DNA from: Oligoflexia bacterium | GTDB lineage: Bacteria > Bdellovibrionota > Bdellovibrionia > Bdellovibrionales > Bdellovibrionaceae | Direction: 5' to 3' | DNA length: 64,000 nucleotides | Assembly (NCBI GenBank): GCA_016861345.1 | Contig: BOLD01000006.1 | Location: 124,001 to 188,000 of the forward strand | Shown: positions 26,822 to 35,473 of the stretch, in pieces | How positions within the stretch are numbered: the first letter of the stretch is position 1 | Layout: each line of letters starts with the position of its first letter | The notes under the pieces: model-generated | Database searches by the model: none | What the model saw: the letters and a program-made list of their open reading frames with translations, nothing else | Told to the model about the DNA's origin: nothing | Translations under genes and position numbers: made by a program

Positions 26822-27196
26822 ATGCTCTGCCCCTGCGGATCGAATGAAAAATATGAAAGCTGCTGCGACCCCTATCACAATGGCGCTGCGGTAGCGCCGA
26901 ATGCAGAAAAGCTGATGCGGTCACGGTATTCAGCTTTTGCCATGAAAAATATGAATTACATTATCAAGACCACAGATCCTGTGGACCTTGTCAAATTTGA
27001 TCGTACTGCGAATGAACGGTGGATGCTTGAGTCTGAATTTCTGAAGCTTGAAATCCTGCAAAGCTCAGAAAATGAAAATCAGGGTACAGTCGAATTTCAA
27101 GCGACATTTAAGCATATGGGAAAAGTTCAAACTCATCACGAGGTCTCTGCCTTTCGAAAAATTAACGGAAATTGGTTTTACCGAATCTCCCAGTAA
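26822..27196 (+). CDS. YchJ-family SEC-C motif protein
   Basis: The 124-residue product starts MLCPCGSNEKYESCCDPYHNG, a SEC-C zinc motif, followed by LMRSRYSAFAMKNMNYIIKT, the conserved YchJ (UPF0225) segment. The second half is an NTF2-like fold (VEFQATFKHMGKVQTHHEVS). Its biochemical role is unknown. It overlaps the convergent lgt gene by 35 bp at the 3' ends. Confidence 0.87.
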   Translation: MLCPCGSNEKYESCCDPYHNGAAVAPNAEKLMRSRYSAFAMKNMNYIIKTTDPVDLVKFDRTANERWMLESEFLKLEILQSSENENQGTVEFQATFKHMGKVQTHHEVSAFRKINGNWFYRISQ

Positions 27197-27899
27197 TGAT
27201 TTGAGTCAAGCCCAATCCCACAATCACCAGGCTGATCCATGTTGAAATAGAAAGTCCGAAAATCAAGTCACCACGAAAATCCACACGGAAATACTCCATG
27301 ACAAGTCGTCCAAGTCCATGACCGATCATCCAAATCGCAAAGAGTGTTCCTGGTTGAAATTGCTTCAATCGAAGCTTCCACAGAATTCCAAAAACACAGA
27401 GCTCCCAAAAAATGGCGTAGATTTGTGTTGGATGTTTTCCCTGTAGCGCCCAGGGATAAGCGCAAGTGCCACCATAGCAGCATCCGGCAAGTAGGCAGGC
27501 AAAGCGTCCCAATGCATATCCCAGCGATCCCACTGGGGCGAAGAAATCAAGCCACTCTGCCGGTGAGATTTTCTTCAGCTTTAAATACAAAATTGAGCCC
27601 AAAACCGCAGCAATGGCTCCGCCATAAAAAACAAAACCACCCTCCCAAAATTGAAAAAGTCGACGGTAGTCTTCTTTGTAGTAATCAGGGTTTTCATACA
27701 GAACATGGAGTAGTCTGGCGCCAAGAAAACCGGCAACCATGATGATCAGGGACAGATTTAAAACGAGCTCAACAGATTTATTTTCTTTTTGGGATTTGCG
27801 AACAGTAAACCACAGAAGAAAACTATAAAGCAGGCTTAGATAAACCAAGTAGGATGGAAGTTCAGTACCTGAGCCAAGATTAATGATTGGATACATCAA
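27162..27899 (-). CDS. lgt: Prolipoprotein diacylglyceryl transferase
   Basis: Lgt attaches diacylglycerol to the lipobox cysteine in the inner membrane. The 245-residue polytopic protein keeps GGFVFYGGAIAAVLGS, HPTQIYAIFWEL and GRLVMEYFRVD. The usual GRxGNFxNGE signature is replaced by GRFACLLAGCCYGG, a variant seen in a subgroup of Lgt proteins. The chain is shorter than E. coli Lgt. Its location directly after lspA supports the role. The start overlaps the lspA end by 20 bp. Confidence 0.88.
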   Translation of the reverse strand: MMYPIINLGSGTELPSYLVYLSLLYSFLLWFTVRKSQKENKSVELVLNLSLIIMVAGFLGARLLHVLYENPDYYKEDYRRLFQFWEGGFVFYGGAIAAVLGSILYLKLKKISPAEWLDFFAPVGSLGYALGRFACLLAGCCYGGTCAYPWALQGKHPTQIYAIFWELCVFGILWKLRLKQFQPGTLFAIWMIGHGLGRLVMEYFRVDFRGDLIFGLSISTWISLVIVGLGLTQIITGRFGKTNFR

Positions 27900-28401
27900 C
27901 TACTTTTTCACTATGTTTTTTCTGGCGGCCTTCTAGAAACATCACAAGAAGAAGCACGCAGACTCCGCAGACGATACCCATATCTGCTATATTAAATGCT
28001 GGATAGGTGTAAGCCTCTTTATAGTGGAAGTCGAGAAAGTCGATCACATAACGAAAACGAATTCGATCAATATAATTTCCAATCGCTCCGCCAAAGACGC
28101 TCGAAAGAGCCAGAATCTGGGGCATATCATCATCTCGGACGCTGCGGAGTATTGAGAGAATGATAATTAAGGCAATCGGAGGCATTGAGAGAAAGAAAAT
28201 TTCTCTAAAAGTAGGATTGGACTGAGCTAAGAATCCAAATGCCGCGCCAAAATTTCGCACATAAGTGATATTAAAGAATCCGGGAATAACTGGAGTTGAT
28301 TCACCCAATTGATAATGAGTGTGGATATACATTTTGGTCAGCTGATCCAGCGCAATTAAAAATGCAGAGACCGCCAGCAGAATTAAATATTTTTTCTTCA
28401 T
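27880..28401 (-). CDS. lspA: Lipoprotein signal peptidase II
   Basis: LspA removes the signal peptide from diacylated prolipoproteins. It has 173 residues and four membrane helices. The conserved FNITYVRNFGAAFGFLA motif is visible. The catalytic aspartates are in GGAIGNYIDRIRFRYVIDFL and FNIADMGI. The gene overlaps ileS by 4 bp, and the ileS-lspA order is common in bacteria. Together with lgt it forms the first two steps of lipoprotein maturation. Confidence 0.95.
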   Translation of the reverse strand: MKKKYLILLAVSAFLIALDQLTKMYIHTHYQLGESTPVIPGFFNITYVRNFGAAFGFLAQSNPTFREIFFLSMPPIALIIILSILRSVRDDDMPQILALSSVFGGAIGNYIDRIRFRYVIDFLDFHYKEAYTYPAFNIADMGIVCGVCVLLLVMFLEGRQKKHSEKVVDVSNH

Positions 28402-31160
28402 GAGAGTGCCTCAACACATTTTCCGCAGGCACCTGGGAACTGTGAATTCTTCCCGGTATCCACTGAGTAAGTCCAGCAGCGAAGACATTTTTCTCCGTCT
28501 GCTTTCTCTGTTAGAATTTTATACTCACCTTTTTCTAGTTTAACTTGAGAGGTGATCAAGAATTCTTGAAGTCCTGAGAACCCAGCAAGTTGTTGATAAA
28601 GATCTCCATCGGCTGTGATTTTGACTTTGGCTTCAAGACTGGAACCAATTGTTTTTGCCGTTCTCATTAGTTCCAATTCTTTTTGAACATCACCCCGAAC
28701 TTTGATCAGAGCTTCAAATTTTGCTGTCAGGTTTGGTTTATTCCAAGATTCTGGAGCGACAGGGAAGTCTTGCAAGAAGATACTCTCTGCCTTATCGCCC
28801 TTGGCATAAGTGTAAACCTCTTCAGCCAAGAAGGATAAAATCGGAGCCATCATACGGATTAAATAATCAGTCATCAAATAGATGACTGTCTGGGCTGATT
28901 TGCGAGGAACTCCATTCGCCTTCCACGTGTACAGACGGTCTTTTAAAATATCCAAGTAAGTCGCCGATAAATCCACCGTGAAGAAGGTATTTAGCGCGTG
29001 GTAGACTTTGTAGAAGGAATACTCGTTATATGCTGAAGTGACTTTTTGCGTGAGCTCATACAGGCGAGCAAGGGCCCACTGATCAATTTCTCGCATTTGA
29101 TCATAAGGAACCATTTCAGTTTTAGGATCAAAATCGGTAGTGGCGCCCAATAAGAATCTCATCGTGTTTCTGATTCGACGATAGGTCTCTGTGACTCGCT
29201 CAAGTTCTGTTTGTCCGCAAGAAAGATCCTGGCCATAGTCTTCGTAGACTGACCACAGACGTAGAATTTCAACACCACTTTTGTTGGCCACTTCGATGGG
29301 GTCAACCACGTTGCCCTTGGATTTACTCATTTTAAATCCTTGAGAATCTGTCACAAATCCATGGGTGAGCAGGGCTTTAAACGGAGGTTTTCCATTCGTC
29401 ACCATCGAGGACAATAAAGAAGTATTAAACCATCCACGATGCTGATCGCTACCTTCGAGATAAATATCGGCAGGAACACTTAAGCCCTCTCGGCGTTTTT
29501 GAACAGCGGCATGACAAATTCCAGAATCAAACCAGACATCCAAAATATCTTTTCCATGGGTAAAGCCTTCTGCTCCGAAATCACCTTTTGGTGTGAATGG
29601 GCCAATGAAATGCTCCGGCGGATGTTTAAAGAAGGCATCAATGCCACCCTCTTTTTCCATCACATCAGCCACCTTCATCATGACATTCACATCAGCTAAA
29701 GGCTGTCCTGTCTTTTTGCAGTAGAAAACAGGAATTGGAACTCCCCAAGTTCGCTGACGGCTCAAACACCAATCAGGTCGGCCTTCCATCATTGCTCGTA
29801 AGCGAGCTTCACCCCACGATGGGAAGAATTGAATTTCATCTAATGCTTTTAAAGTTTTTTGTCGAATCTGACTTTCCTCAAGATCCAGTCCAATAAACCA
29901 CTGCGGAGTAGCTCGGAAAATGAGCGGAGTTTTTGATCTCCAGCAATGCGGATAGCTGTGCTCGATTTCCTTATGTCCCAGCAGATGGCCTGATGCCTTT
30001 AATTTTTCGATGATCAAAGGATTGGCTTTAAAAATATTTTGTCCTTGGAACTCGGGCACTTCTGCTGTGAAAGTTCCGTTTGGTCCAACGGGGCTTAAAA
30101 TTTGAAGTCCATATTTTAATCCCACTTTAAAGTCATCAGCACCATGTCCCGGAGCTGTATGAACGCAGCCTGTACCCGCATCTGCGGTAACGTGTGGGCC
30201 AAGAATCACAAGAGAGTCCCGATCAATGAAAGGATGTCGGGCTTTTCCCATTTCTAAATCTGTGGCTTTGACTTTATAAGTTTCTGTTAAAGTCAGACCT
30301 GTGTCTTTCTCGACAAACTCTTTTAAGCTCTTGGCGATGACGATGTTTTCAGATCCAATATCAAAAACGCCATACTCAAAATCAGCGTTCAAACAAATTC
30401 CCAAGTTCGCTGGCAATGTCCATGGTGTTGTGGTCCAAATCACAAATGAAGTTGGTTTCTTTGGACTTCCCAATTTTTTTAAAGTCTCAGCATCAGTAAC
30501 ATTAAACTTCACATAGATCGCAGGAGATTTGTGCTGGTGATACTCAACCTCTGCATCAGCAAGTGCAGTTTGCAGAGTCCAGTTCCAGTAAACAGGCTTT
30601 GTTCCAAGATAGATGACGCCTTTTTGATAAGCGCGGGCAAACTCTCGAACTTCTTCGGCCTCATAAGCGGGGTCCATTGTCAGATAGGGCTCATTCCAGT
30701 CAGCCAGCACTCCTAATCTTCGAAATTGGTCTCGCTGATTGTTGATCCATTTTTGAGCCTCGGCTCGGCAAAGTTGGCGAAGTTCAGTATCGGTTTTTTC
30801 TTTTGATTTTGATCCAAGATTTTTCATCACTGCATGTTCAATCGGAAGACCGTGGCAATCCCATCCCGGAATAAAGGGAGCAGAATAGCCCGACATGTTT
30901 TTGTATTTAATGATGATATCTTTCAGTGCTTTATTCAGAGCATGACCAATGTGAATGGATCCATTGGCGTACGGAGGACCATCAGGAAGAACAAAAGATT
31001 TCTTCCCTTTGTTCTTAGCCACCATTTTTTTATAAATATCCTGAGACTCCCATTTTTTAATAATTTCGGGTTCCTTAGTTGGAAGATTTCCCTTCATCGG
31101 AAAGTCAGTTTGAGGTAGTCGGATTGTATTTTTATAATCGGGAGCTTGAGATTGTGTCAT
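28398..31160 (-). CDS. ileS: Isoleucyl-tRNA synthetase
   Basis: IleS charges tRNA-Ile. The protein has 920 residues from the second methionine; a TTG three codons upstream is possible. The class I HIGH motif is in GPPYANGSIHIGHALNKALK and the KMSKS motif in DSQGFKMSKSKGNVVDP. The editing domain has the expected TTTPWTLPANLGIC pattern. The C-terminal zinc site is CLRCW...CGKC, as in bacterial type IleS. No T-box leader is seen in the short upstream region. Confidence 0.96.
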   Translation of the reverse strand: MTQSQAPDYKNTIRLPQTDFPMKGNLPTKEPEIIKKWESQDIYKKMVAKNKGKKSFVLPDGPPYANGSIHIGHALNKALKDIIIKYKNMSGYSAPFIPGWDCHGLPIEHAVMKNLGSKSKEKTDTELRQLCRAEAQKWINNQRDQFRRLGVLADWNEPYLTMDPAYEAEEVREFARAYQKGVIYLGTKPVYWNWTLQTALADAEVEYHQHKSPAIYVKFNVTDAETLKKLGSPKKPTSFVIWTTTPWTLPANLGICLNADFEYGVFDIGSENIVIAKSLKEFVEKDTGLTLTETYKVKATDLEMGKARHPFIDRDSLVILGPHVTADAGTGCVHTAPGHGADDFKVGLKYGLQILSPVGPNGTFTAEVPEFQGQNIFKANPLIIEKLKASGHLLGHKEIEHSYPHCWRSKTPLIFRATPQWFIGLDLEESQIRQKTLKALDEIQFFPSWGEARLRAMMEGRPDWCLSRQRTWGVPIPVFYCKKTGQPLADVNVMMKVADVMEKEGGIDAFFKHPPEHFIGPFTPKGDFGAEGFTHGKDILDVWFDSGICHAAVQKRREGLSVPADIYLEGSDQHRGWFNTSLLSSMVTNGKPPFKALLTHGFVTDSQGFKMSKSKGNVVDPIEVANKSGVEILRLWSVYEDYGQDLSCGQTELERVTETYRRIRNTMRFLLGATTDFDPKTEMVPYDQMREIDQWALARLYELTQKVTSAYNEYSFYKVYHALNTFFTVDLSATYLDILKDRLYTWKANGVPRKSAQTVIYLMTDYLIRMMAPILSFLAEEVYTYAKGDKAESIFLQDFPVAPESWNKPNLTAKFEALIKVRGDVQKELELMRTAKTIGSSLEAKVKITADGDLYQQLAGFSGLQEFLITSQVKLEKGEYKILTEKADGEKCLRCWTYSVDTGKNSQFPGACGKCVEALS

Positions 31161-31221
31161 GTTGTCCAACCTATTGGAATAAGGGGACTTTAGTCAATCT
31201 CTGCGAGGGCTAGTACAGATT

Positions 31222-31716
31222 TTAATTCAGATTTTTGAGCTTCTTTGATCCGATTGAAATGAGCAATCGAAGAGCCTCTGTTTCAGAGCTTAAGTTGTAC
31301 TCTTCTTTGACCTCTTGAATCATCATCAGGGACTTTGGATCTAAATCAAGAGAGTTCGAAGACTTAGCAGGTTTTTGAAGTGCCTGAGTGTGTGAAAATG
31401 AAGGAGCTTGAGTGCTTTGTTGAGCGGGCATAATGACAGGCTCTGTTTTAACGCCTTTGCTCAACAGCAGGGCAGGGTCATCTGATTGCTCAAATTCACC
31501 CATCAAACCAGCAAGATTTTTAAGCTCATTTTTGAAATTTTGAATGCTGGGGCGATCTAAAGCGGCATCACCATCCAGCTTGGCCTTGAGATAGATGCTG
31601 ACTAAGATATCAGGATTAGTGGCTAATTCTTTAATATGATCGCCCTGGCTTTGGAGCCAAGTATAAGCCTTCACAAGGGTCTCTTTTGTGTATGCCTGGG
31701 GCGGTAGTGGATTCAT
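31222..31716 (-). CDS. Conserved-looking protein of unknown function
   Basis: The product has about 164 residues. The N-terminal part is helical (TKETLVKAYTWLQSQGDHIK), the middle is Ser/Pro/Gln-rich and probably disordered, and the C-terminal 40 residues (PKSLMMIQEVKEEYNLSSET, then EALRLLISIGSKKL) resemble a ribbon-helix-helix-like or coiled segment. No domain can be named with confidence. It is cytoplasmic by absence of a signal. It lies upstream of ileS on the same strand, with 60 bp between them. Confidence 0.6.
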   Translation of the reverse strand: MNPLPPQAYTKETLVKAYTWLQSQGDHIKELATNPDILVSIYLKAKLDGDAALDRPSIQNFKNELKNLAGLMGEFEQSDDPALLLSKGVKTEPVIMPAQQSTQAPSFSHTQALQKPAKSSNSLDLDPKSLMMIQEVKEEYNLSSETEALRLLISIGSKKLKNLN

Positions 31717-31852
31717 AGCCATGGATCTGGGAAACTAAGCCTAACGTTAATGAGTTTCAAGTTGAAAAGTGTCATGAAGCAGGATGCAAACTGATTCAGC
31801 AATTGAAAATTAACTTGACCCAATTCAGATCGCAAAAATCAGGTCACATTTT

Positions 31853-33331
31853 TTAAGACGAAAAGTCTTTCGCGTTGATTCCGTACTTCTCTATTTTTCT
31901 TAACAGAGTCTTCTTCGGAATATTTGCATGCAGTGCTGTTTGATTAATTCGACCCTTAAATGTCTTCAGCGCCTTGATAATAAACTCTTTTTCAAAGGCC
32001 TCTTTTTGAGCATTAAAATCAAGCTCGCCAGCCGTTTGAGGGCAGATATCTTGAAGGGACTCAAGGTCCTCATCAGAGACATCCTCGTCGTCGACAATTT
32101 TAAGGTCAGATGAGCCTGCTTGTACAACCGGCTCTGATGATACTTCGGGCAGAACAGTTCCTGTGGCGTTCAGAACCACTTCAGGTAGGGAAGCAAGGGT
32201 GATCACACTTGCATTCTCCATAACAAAGCAGTGCTCAATGACGTTCTCAAGCTCACGAATATTTCCTGGCCAGTCATATTTTTTCAGAACAGCCAAGGCA
32301 TCAGCAGCAATGCCCGTGATCTTTTTTCCATGAGTGGAATTAAATTTTTTAATGAACATAGAGATCATGTTGTCCAGATCGTCTTTGCGATCCACCAATG
32401 ATGGTAAAAAGATCGGGATAACATTCAGACGGTAGAAAAGGTCTTCACGGAAAGCCCCTGTTTTCATCATCTCTTCAAGGGGGCGGTTAGTGGCTGCAAT
32501 AATTCGAACATTGGTTTGAATTTCGCGATTCGCTCCAACTGGAGTAAATACTTTTTCCTGAAGAACACGGAGAAGTTTAACTTGCATGAGCGGAGGCAGA
32601 TCGCCAACTTCGTCTAAGAACAACGTGCCGCCCTCGGCGTACTGAAACTTTCCAATTTTTCTTTCGTTGGCACCAGTGAAAGAGCCTTTTTCGTGGCCGA
32701 AAAGCTCAGATTCAAACAGATTTTCGGGAATTGCCGAGCAGTTGATGGCTACAAATTTTCCTTCTTTACGTGAGGAATTGTAATGGATTGCCCGCGCCAC
32801 AAGTTCTTTTCCTGTTCCTGATGCTCCACGAATCAAAACGGGAGTATCCACTTTTGAAAGTTTATTGATGATGTTAAAGACCTTCATCATTTGAGAATTT
32901 GACCCAATGATTTTTCGTCCGTTCTCCATCATGACGGGTGCGCTGGCTGCAACATTTGAAATCAGATTGTGAGCAGCGATGGCGCGCTCGATAATGCAGA
33001 TTAACTCTTCTGAACTGACAGGCTTTGAGAGATAATTATATGCCCCATCTTTTACCGCTTCAACAGCTTGAGTGATGGCAGCGTGAGCGGTCATCATGAT
33101 CACGATAATTCCAGGGTTGTGTTCTTTGATTTGTTTTAAAGCTTGAAGACCATTCAGGCGGGGCATGTCTACATCGAGCAATACAACGTCGTAAGGATTC
33201 GCAGCCACTTTTTCAACAGCGTTGAGACCATCAAAGGCTTCATCAACTTCATACTGAGAAGCTGCAAGAAGTGCGGATTTAACCGAAAGTCTTAATGCTT
33301 GATCATCGTCAACGACTAAGACCTTAAACAT
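31853..33331 (-). CDS. NtrC-family sigma-54-dependent response regulator
   Basis: The 492-residue protein has a receiver domain with phospho-accepting Asp53 (VVLLDVDMPR), an AAA+ domain with Walker A GASGTGKE at 169-176, the sigma-54 contact loop GSFTGA at 216-221 and Walker B LFLDE at 238-241, and a C-terminal Fis-type HTH (ALHANIPKKTLLRKIEKYG). All key activator residues are intact apart from the common GAFTGA-to-GSFTGA change. GAGGAGG precedes the ATG. It is the last gene of the operon with the CHASE2 kinase, which is presumably its partner. Confidence 0.95.
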   Translation of the reverse strand: MFKVLVVDDDQALRLSVKSALLAASQYEVDEAFDGLNAVEKVAANPYDVVLLDVDMPRLNGLQALKQIKEHNPGIIVIMMTAHAAITQAVEAVKDGAYNYLSKPVSSEELICIIERAIAAHNLISNVAASAPVMMENGRKIIGSNSQMMKVFNIINKLSKVDTPVLIRGASGTGKELVARAIHYNSSRKEGKFVAINCSAIPENLFESELFGHEKGSFTGANERKIGKFQYAEGGTLFLDEVGDLPPLMQVKLLRVLQEKVFTPVGANREIQTNVRIIAATNRPLEEMMKTGAFREDLFYRLNVIPIFLPSLVDRKDDLDNMISMFIKKFNSTHGKKITGIAADALAVLKKYDWPGNIRELENVIEHCFVMENASVITLASLPEVVLNATGTVLPEVSSEPVVQAGSSDLKIVDDEDVSDEDLESLQDICPQTAGELDFNAQKEAFEKEFIIKALKTFKGRINQTALHANIPKKTLLRKIEKYGINAKDFSS

Positions 33332-33359
33332 AGAATCCTCCTCAGGAATTTCTAAACAA

Positions 33360-35276
33360 TTAGCTCGTTGGTAGTTCTACCGTAAAACAAGAGCCTTTTC
33401 CAGATAGGGATGTAACAATTATCTGACCTTTATGAAGTTCCACGAAATACTTGGCTAAATAAAGGCCTAAACCCGATCCTTTTACAGGAGAGGACTTGGC
33501 GTTTTTGCTGCGAAAAAATTTCATAAAGACATGGGGGAGCTCATCCTCGGGGATCCCGGGGCCCTGGTCGATAAAATCAATTTTAACGACCCCATCGACC
33601 TCTGATGATTTGATCTGAACTTGAGAGTGCTCGGGGCTATATTTAATGGCATTTTCGAGAAGATTCGAGAAGACCTGTTTCATCAGGTCGGGATCCAGAG
33701 AGATGCTAAACATGGGTTCAAGGTCGGTTACGATTTTCATATGCTTTACTTTGGCCAAAAATTCGTGACGCTTAATAACTTCTTGCAAGAGCTGATTGAT
33801 GTCCTTGCTTTGTTTGTGAAGCTCAACGCCTTGGCTTTCAATTCGTGCGTAGTTCAAAATGGAATTGATAAAACTGAGCAGGTCAGACGACGAAGAACGG
33901 ATGGTGTCGATTGCCTCGCGCTGATGAGAGCTTAAGGTCACCGTGTCTTTCAGAATGAGATCAGTCATTCCCTGAATCCGAGCAATTGGAGTTTTTAAAT
34001 CATGGGACATCATTGAGATGAAATTCGTTTTTAACTCTTCCACTTGAGAGAGAAGTTGATGCTTCTGAAAAAGCTCCCAGGATCTGCGATTTTCAATAAT
34101 TAAACGGTAAGGAATGAAAAAATAGTAGCAAAGAAAGATGGCTAAAAAAGGATGGGCCATCCCGATCCAAACACCAAAGGGCCAAAACAAAAGAAGACTG
34201 ATGACCGTGAAGCTCAAAGCCGTGCTACCCAGAATAAGCAGTCCAAAGAGTGGTCTTAAGGTCAAAACAACATTGATGGTGAGTATGGCAATAATCGACG
34301 TCAGCAGAATATTAACCCAATTCGGAGAAGGTTGGGGTGCCGAGTTGCGAATCAATGTTTCAAACATATTTGCGTGAAGCTCTGTCAAAGTCATGTTGGC
34401 ATCACGTGAAAATGGGGTTGAGACATAATCTTTGGCACTTGCCCCAATATCATCACCGATGAGCACAAGTTTATTTTCAAAAAGGCCAGGATCAAAGTTC
34501 CCGTTTTGAATATCTTCAAATTTTGAAATGGCAAAAGATCCGGGTTTTGCAAAATCAATATAAACTTGCTCGGAATCAAAGAGATTTAGTCTGCCTTTGA
34601 TATTTTCAATATTCTGAAGATCAGAGTTAAAGAGACTGGCAATTTCAGGGTGCATCAGTTTTTGGTTTTGATAGGTCACAAGTAGGCGTCTTGAGACCCC
34701 ATCCTTGGCAAGAATATTTTTATCGGCTGTTTTGGGCCCGGAATAAACTGAGATTTCATCAAGAGGGGGAGAGAGGCTGAGCTTTGATTCTTCTGCGTGT
34801 CTTTCCATGACATCAGTTTGCATTCCAAAGTTTTGAAGTCCCTTAGCAGCTTGAGCAAAGCGAGCTTTAGAAGAATCATCCCCGACAAAAAAGCCTCGGC
34901 GGTCCTCTTCGCCATATTGATTTTCAATTCCTCTAAGTGGTGCGAAACCGCGAATATAAATAACGGCCTTGGGTTTAGCAGTTTTTAATTTGCTGAGCAG
35001 CTCGGCGTGTTCGGGGAAGCCGGGGATCCCCTTATTTTTCTCAATGGTTTTTGAGTCCACCATGATGATGCGAACTTCGTCAGAGAGCGTTGGCGAGGGA
35101 CGCAGACGAATTCGAATGTCGTAGAAAAAGGCTTCAATAAAGTCGAACTTTAATTGAATAAGAGCCAACGAGATCGCCAAACCAAGGACGATCCGTAAAG
35201 CATGAAAGATAATCTTACGCCGGGGTTGGAGAATATCCTGTTCTCTTGAGTTCCCCTGAAGAGGGGGTATTCCCAT
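33360..35276 (-). CDS. CHASE2-domain sensor histidine kinase
   Basis: The 638-residue protein has a transmembrane segment near 28-46 and then an extracytoplasmic CHASE2 domain (including FFYDIRIRLRPSPTLSDEVR, VIYIRGFAP and NKLVLIGDDIGASAKDYVSTP). Three closely spaced helices follow near 325-395, the typical CHASE2 layout. The kinase core has MMSHDLKTPIARIQGMTDLI with His near 424, NLLENAIKYS, DQGPGIPE and GSGLGLYLAKYF. Its ATG overlaps the stop of the small peptide gene as TAATG, so translation is coupled. CHASE2 ligands are largely unknown. Confidence 0.94.
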   Translation of the reverse strand: MGIPPLQGNSREQDILQPRRKIIFHALRIVLGLAISLALIQLKFDFIEAFFYDIRIRLRPSPTLSDEVRIIMVDSKTIEKNKGIPGFPEHAELLSKLKTAKPKAVIYIRGFAPLRGIENQYGEEDRRGFFVGDDSSKARFAQAAKGLQNFGMQTDVMERHAEESKLSLSPPLDEISVYSGPKTADKNILAKDGVSRRLLVTYQNQKLMHPEIASLFNSDLQNIENIKGRLNLFDSEQVYIDFAKPGSFAISKFEDIQNGNFDPGLFENKLVLIGDDIGASAKDYVSTPFSRDANMTLTELHANMFETLIRNSAPQPSPNWVNILLTSIIAILTINVVLTLRPLFGLLILGSTALSFTVISLLLFWPFGVWIGMAHPFLAIFLCYYFFIPYRLIIENRRSWELFQKHQLLSQVEELKTNFISMMSHDLKTPIARIQGMTDLILKDTVTLSSHQREAIDTIRSSSSDLLSFINSILNYARIESQGVELHKQSKDINQLLQEVIKRHEFLAKVKHMKIVTDLEPMFSISLDPDLMKQVFSNLLENAIKYSPEHSQVQIKSSEVDGVVKIDFIDQGPGIPEDELPHVFMKFFRSKNAKSSPVKGSGLGLYLAKYFVELHKGQIIVTSLSGKGSCFTVELPTS

Positions 35277-35473
35277 TAAGTTCCAGTGGGGCGGCAGCCA
35301 CCTGGGTCAGAGACAACAGTTGTCTTAACCGGGGTTACTTTTTGGATGTGTTGTTTCCCAGTTTGCCGAGCTGTCTTTTTGTCTGTCATCAAAGTGTCAG
35401 CTTTGATTTCCATTTTGGCCTCCGTATTTGTTGTCTCGTGGTCTGTTTTCATGACAACTGACGATTTTTTCAT
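35276..35473 (-). CDS. Candidate RiPP precursor peptide, 65 residues
   Basis: The product is small, hydrophilic, rich in Lys and Thr and without a signal peptide. It starts MKKSSVVMKTDHETTNTEAK and ends TTVVSDPGGCRPTGT with a single Cys at position 60. The start overlaps the stop of the radical SAM gene (ATGA) and its stop overlaps the start of the kinase (TAATG). Such a peptide beside a SPASM maturase is the classic arrangement for a radical-SAM-modified peptide, with the Gly/Cys/Pro/Thr-rich C-terminus as the likely core. No known precursor family was recognised; the role is inferred from position and composition. Confidence 0.7.
   Translation of the reverse strand: MKKSSVVMKTDHETTNTEAKMEIKADTLMTDKKTARQTGKQHIQKVTPVKTTVVSDPGGCRPTGT

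Noticed and set aside
27162-27196. Overlap of the ychJ-like and lgt genes as a sign of a frameshift
   Set aside because: Both proteins end with plausible C-termini; convergent 35-bp overlap is acceptable.
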